A stretch of 64,000 bases of DNA from Plectrocnemia conspersa (Eukaryota; Arthropoda; Insecta; Trichoptera; Polycentropodidae). The notes under the pieces were generated by a model. It saw only the letters and a list, made by a program, of their open reading frames with translations. It made no database searches and was not told the origin of the DNA. This document shows, one piece after another, positions 63,664-64,000 of the stretch (position 1 is the first letter of the stretch; each line of letters starts with the position of its first letter). Made by a program: the position numbers and the translations under genes. Where the stretch lies: contig VTFK01000141.1 in the NCBI GenBank assembly GCA_009617715.1, positions 496,001 through 560,000 on the forward strand, in the 5' to 3' direction.

Positions 63664-64000
63664 AAGGATGTCCAACCTGAAGCCCACGTATCAATATTGT
63701 TGTAATTAGATTAATAATAAAATATTTAAAAAATTCATTATTTTTTAACATGGATTCTGAATTATAAGTGGCGAAATAAAAAGGCAAAATATACGACAGT
63801 GTTTCTTGAAAAAAAGAATAACGACTATTTTTTCGTTATGCAGTAAAAGTTAATTTTGAAAGGCGTTATGTTTAAATGCTTTCAAACTTTATTAAATCGC
63901 AAGAAATATGCTGTATACAAAAAAATAAACATCCGGGAAAAAAACTATTTCGGAAAATGGCTTCACATTTATTAATAAAGGAAAGTTATGTAAAAGCAAT
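63664..64000. other. Possible hAT terminus, then window edge
   Basis: CAAGGATGTCCAACCTGAAG resembles the CAGGGATGTCCAA termini of some hAT elements. No matching opposite end is visible before the window stops. The rest is AT-rich with nothing recognisable. Confidence 0.25.

Overview
The window is AT-rich eukaryotic nuclear DNA with short spliced exons, GT-AG introns from 59 bp to 25 kb, and a dense mix of old and recent transposon copies (hAT, mariner, piggyBac-like, a non-LTR retrotransposon, SINEs, possible solo LTRs). Gene content and repeat types point to an arthropod, most likely an insect; the order cannot be fixed from sequence alone. There is no sign of a bacterial or viral genome, an operon, or a CRISPR array.

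Two protein genes can be reconstructed exon by exon, and they converge tail to tail. (1) At the left edge on the + strand are the last three coding exons of an FBXO9-type F-box protein (356-488, 557-670, 730-924), ending in TAA; the rest lies left of the window. (2) On the - strand a complete PAQR4-like gene (progestin/adipoQ receptor family, putative zinc-dependent seven-helix membrane hydrolase) runs from its start codon at 62298 to a TGA at 6056. Its six coding exons total 1071 nt (356 residues), with every boundary fitted to splice consensus and reading phase. Introns 1 and 2 are about 23 and 25 kb, intron 5 is 6.5 kb, and introns 3 and 4 are 76 and 71 bp. About 98% of the window right of 6 kb is therefore intron of this one gene.

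Region by region: 1-924 FBXO9; 925-6055 intergenic, with a small non-AT-rich open island (about 2044-2242, - strand) and a striking array of four diverged hairpins (4522-5044); 6056-6160 last PAQR4 exon; 6161-12632 intron 5 with a hAT MITE, a large palindromic MITE and a 5'-truncated non-LTR element; 12633-13162 three PAQR4 exons; 13163-38332 intron 2 with palindromic MITEs, CAGTGGCG-type hAT MITEs, an LTR-like block, a mariner remnant interrupted by a hAT MITE, and a long inverted repeat; 38333-38551 exon 2; 38552-61934 intron 1 with a TA-flanked element carrying a nested piggyBac-like insert, a piggyBac-like MITE, two 'TACACTCTC' elements, SINEs and AT-rich modular repeats; 61935-62298 first coding exon; 62299-62496 probable 5' UTR; 62497-64000 upstream intron or flank with further repeat modules.

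The most interesting item is the 4.5-5.1 kb hairpin array: four pre-miRNA-sized foldbacks with a shared stem, spaced 120-170 bp apart, about 1 kb beyond the PAQR4 stop codon. A lineage-specific microRNA-like cluster is possible but unproven. Second is a family of recurring repeat modules, including near-perfect 200-230 bp palindromes that would give long hairpin RNA if transcribed within the introns.
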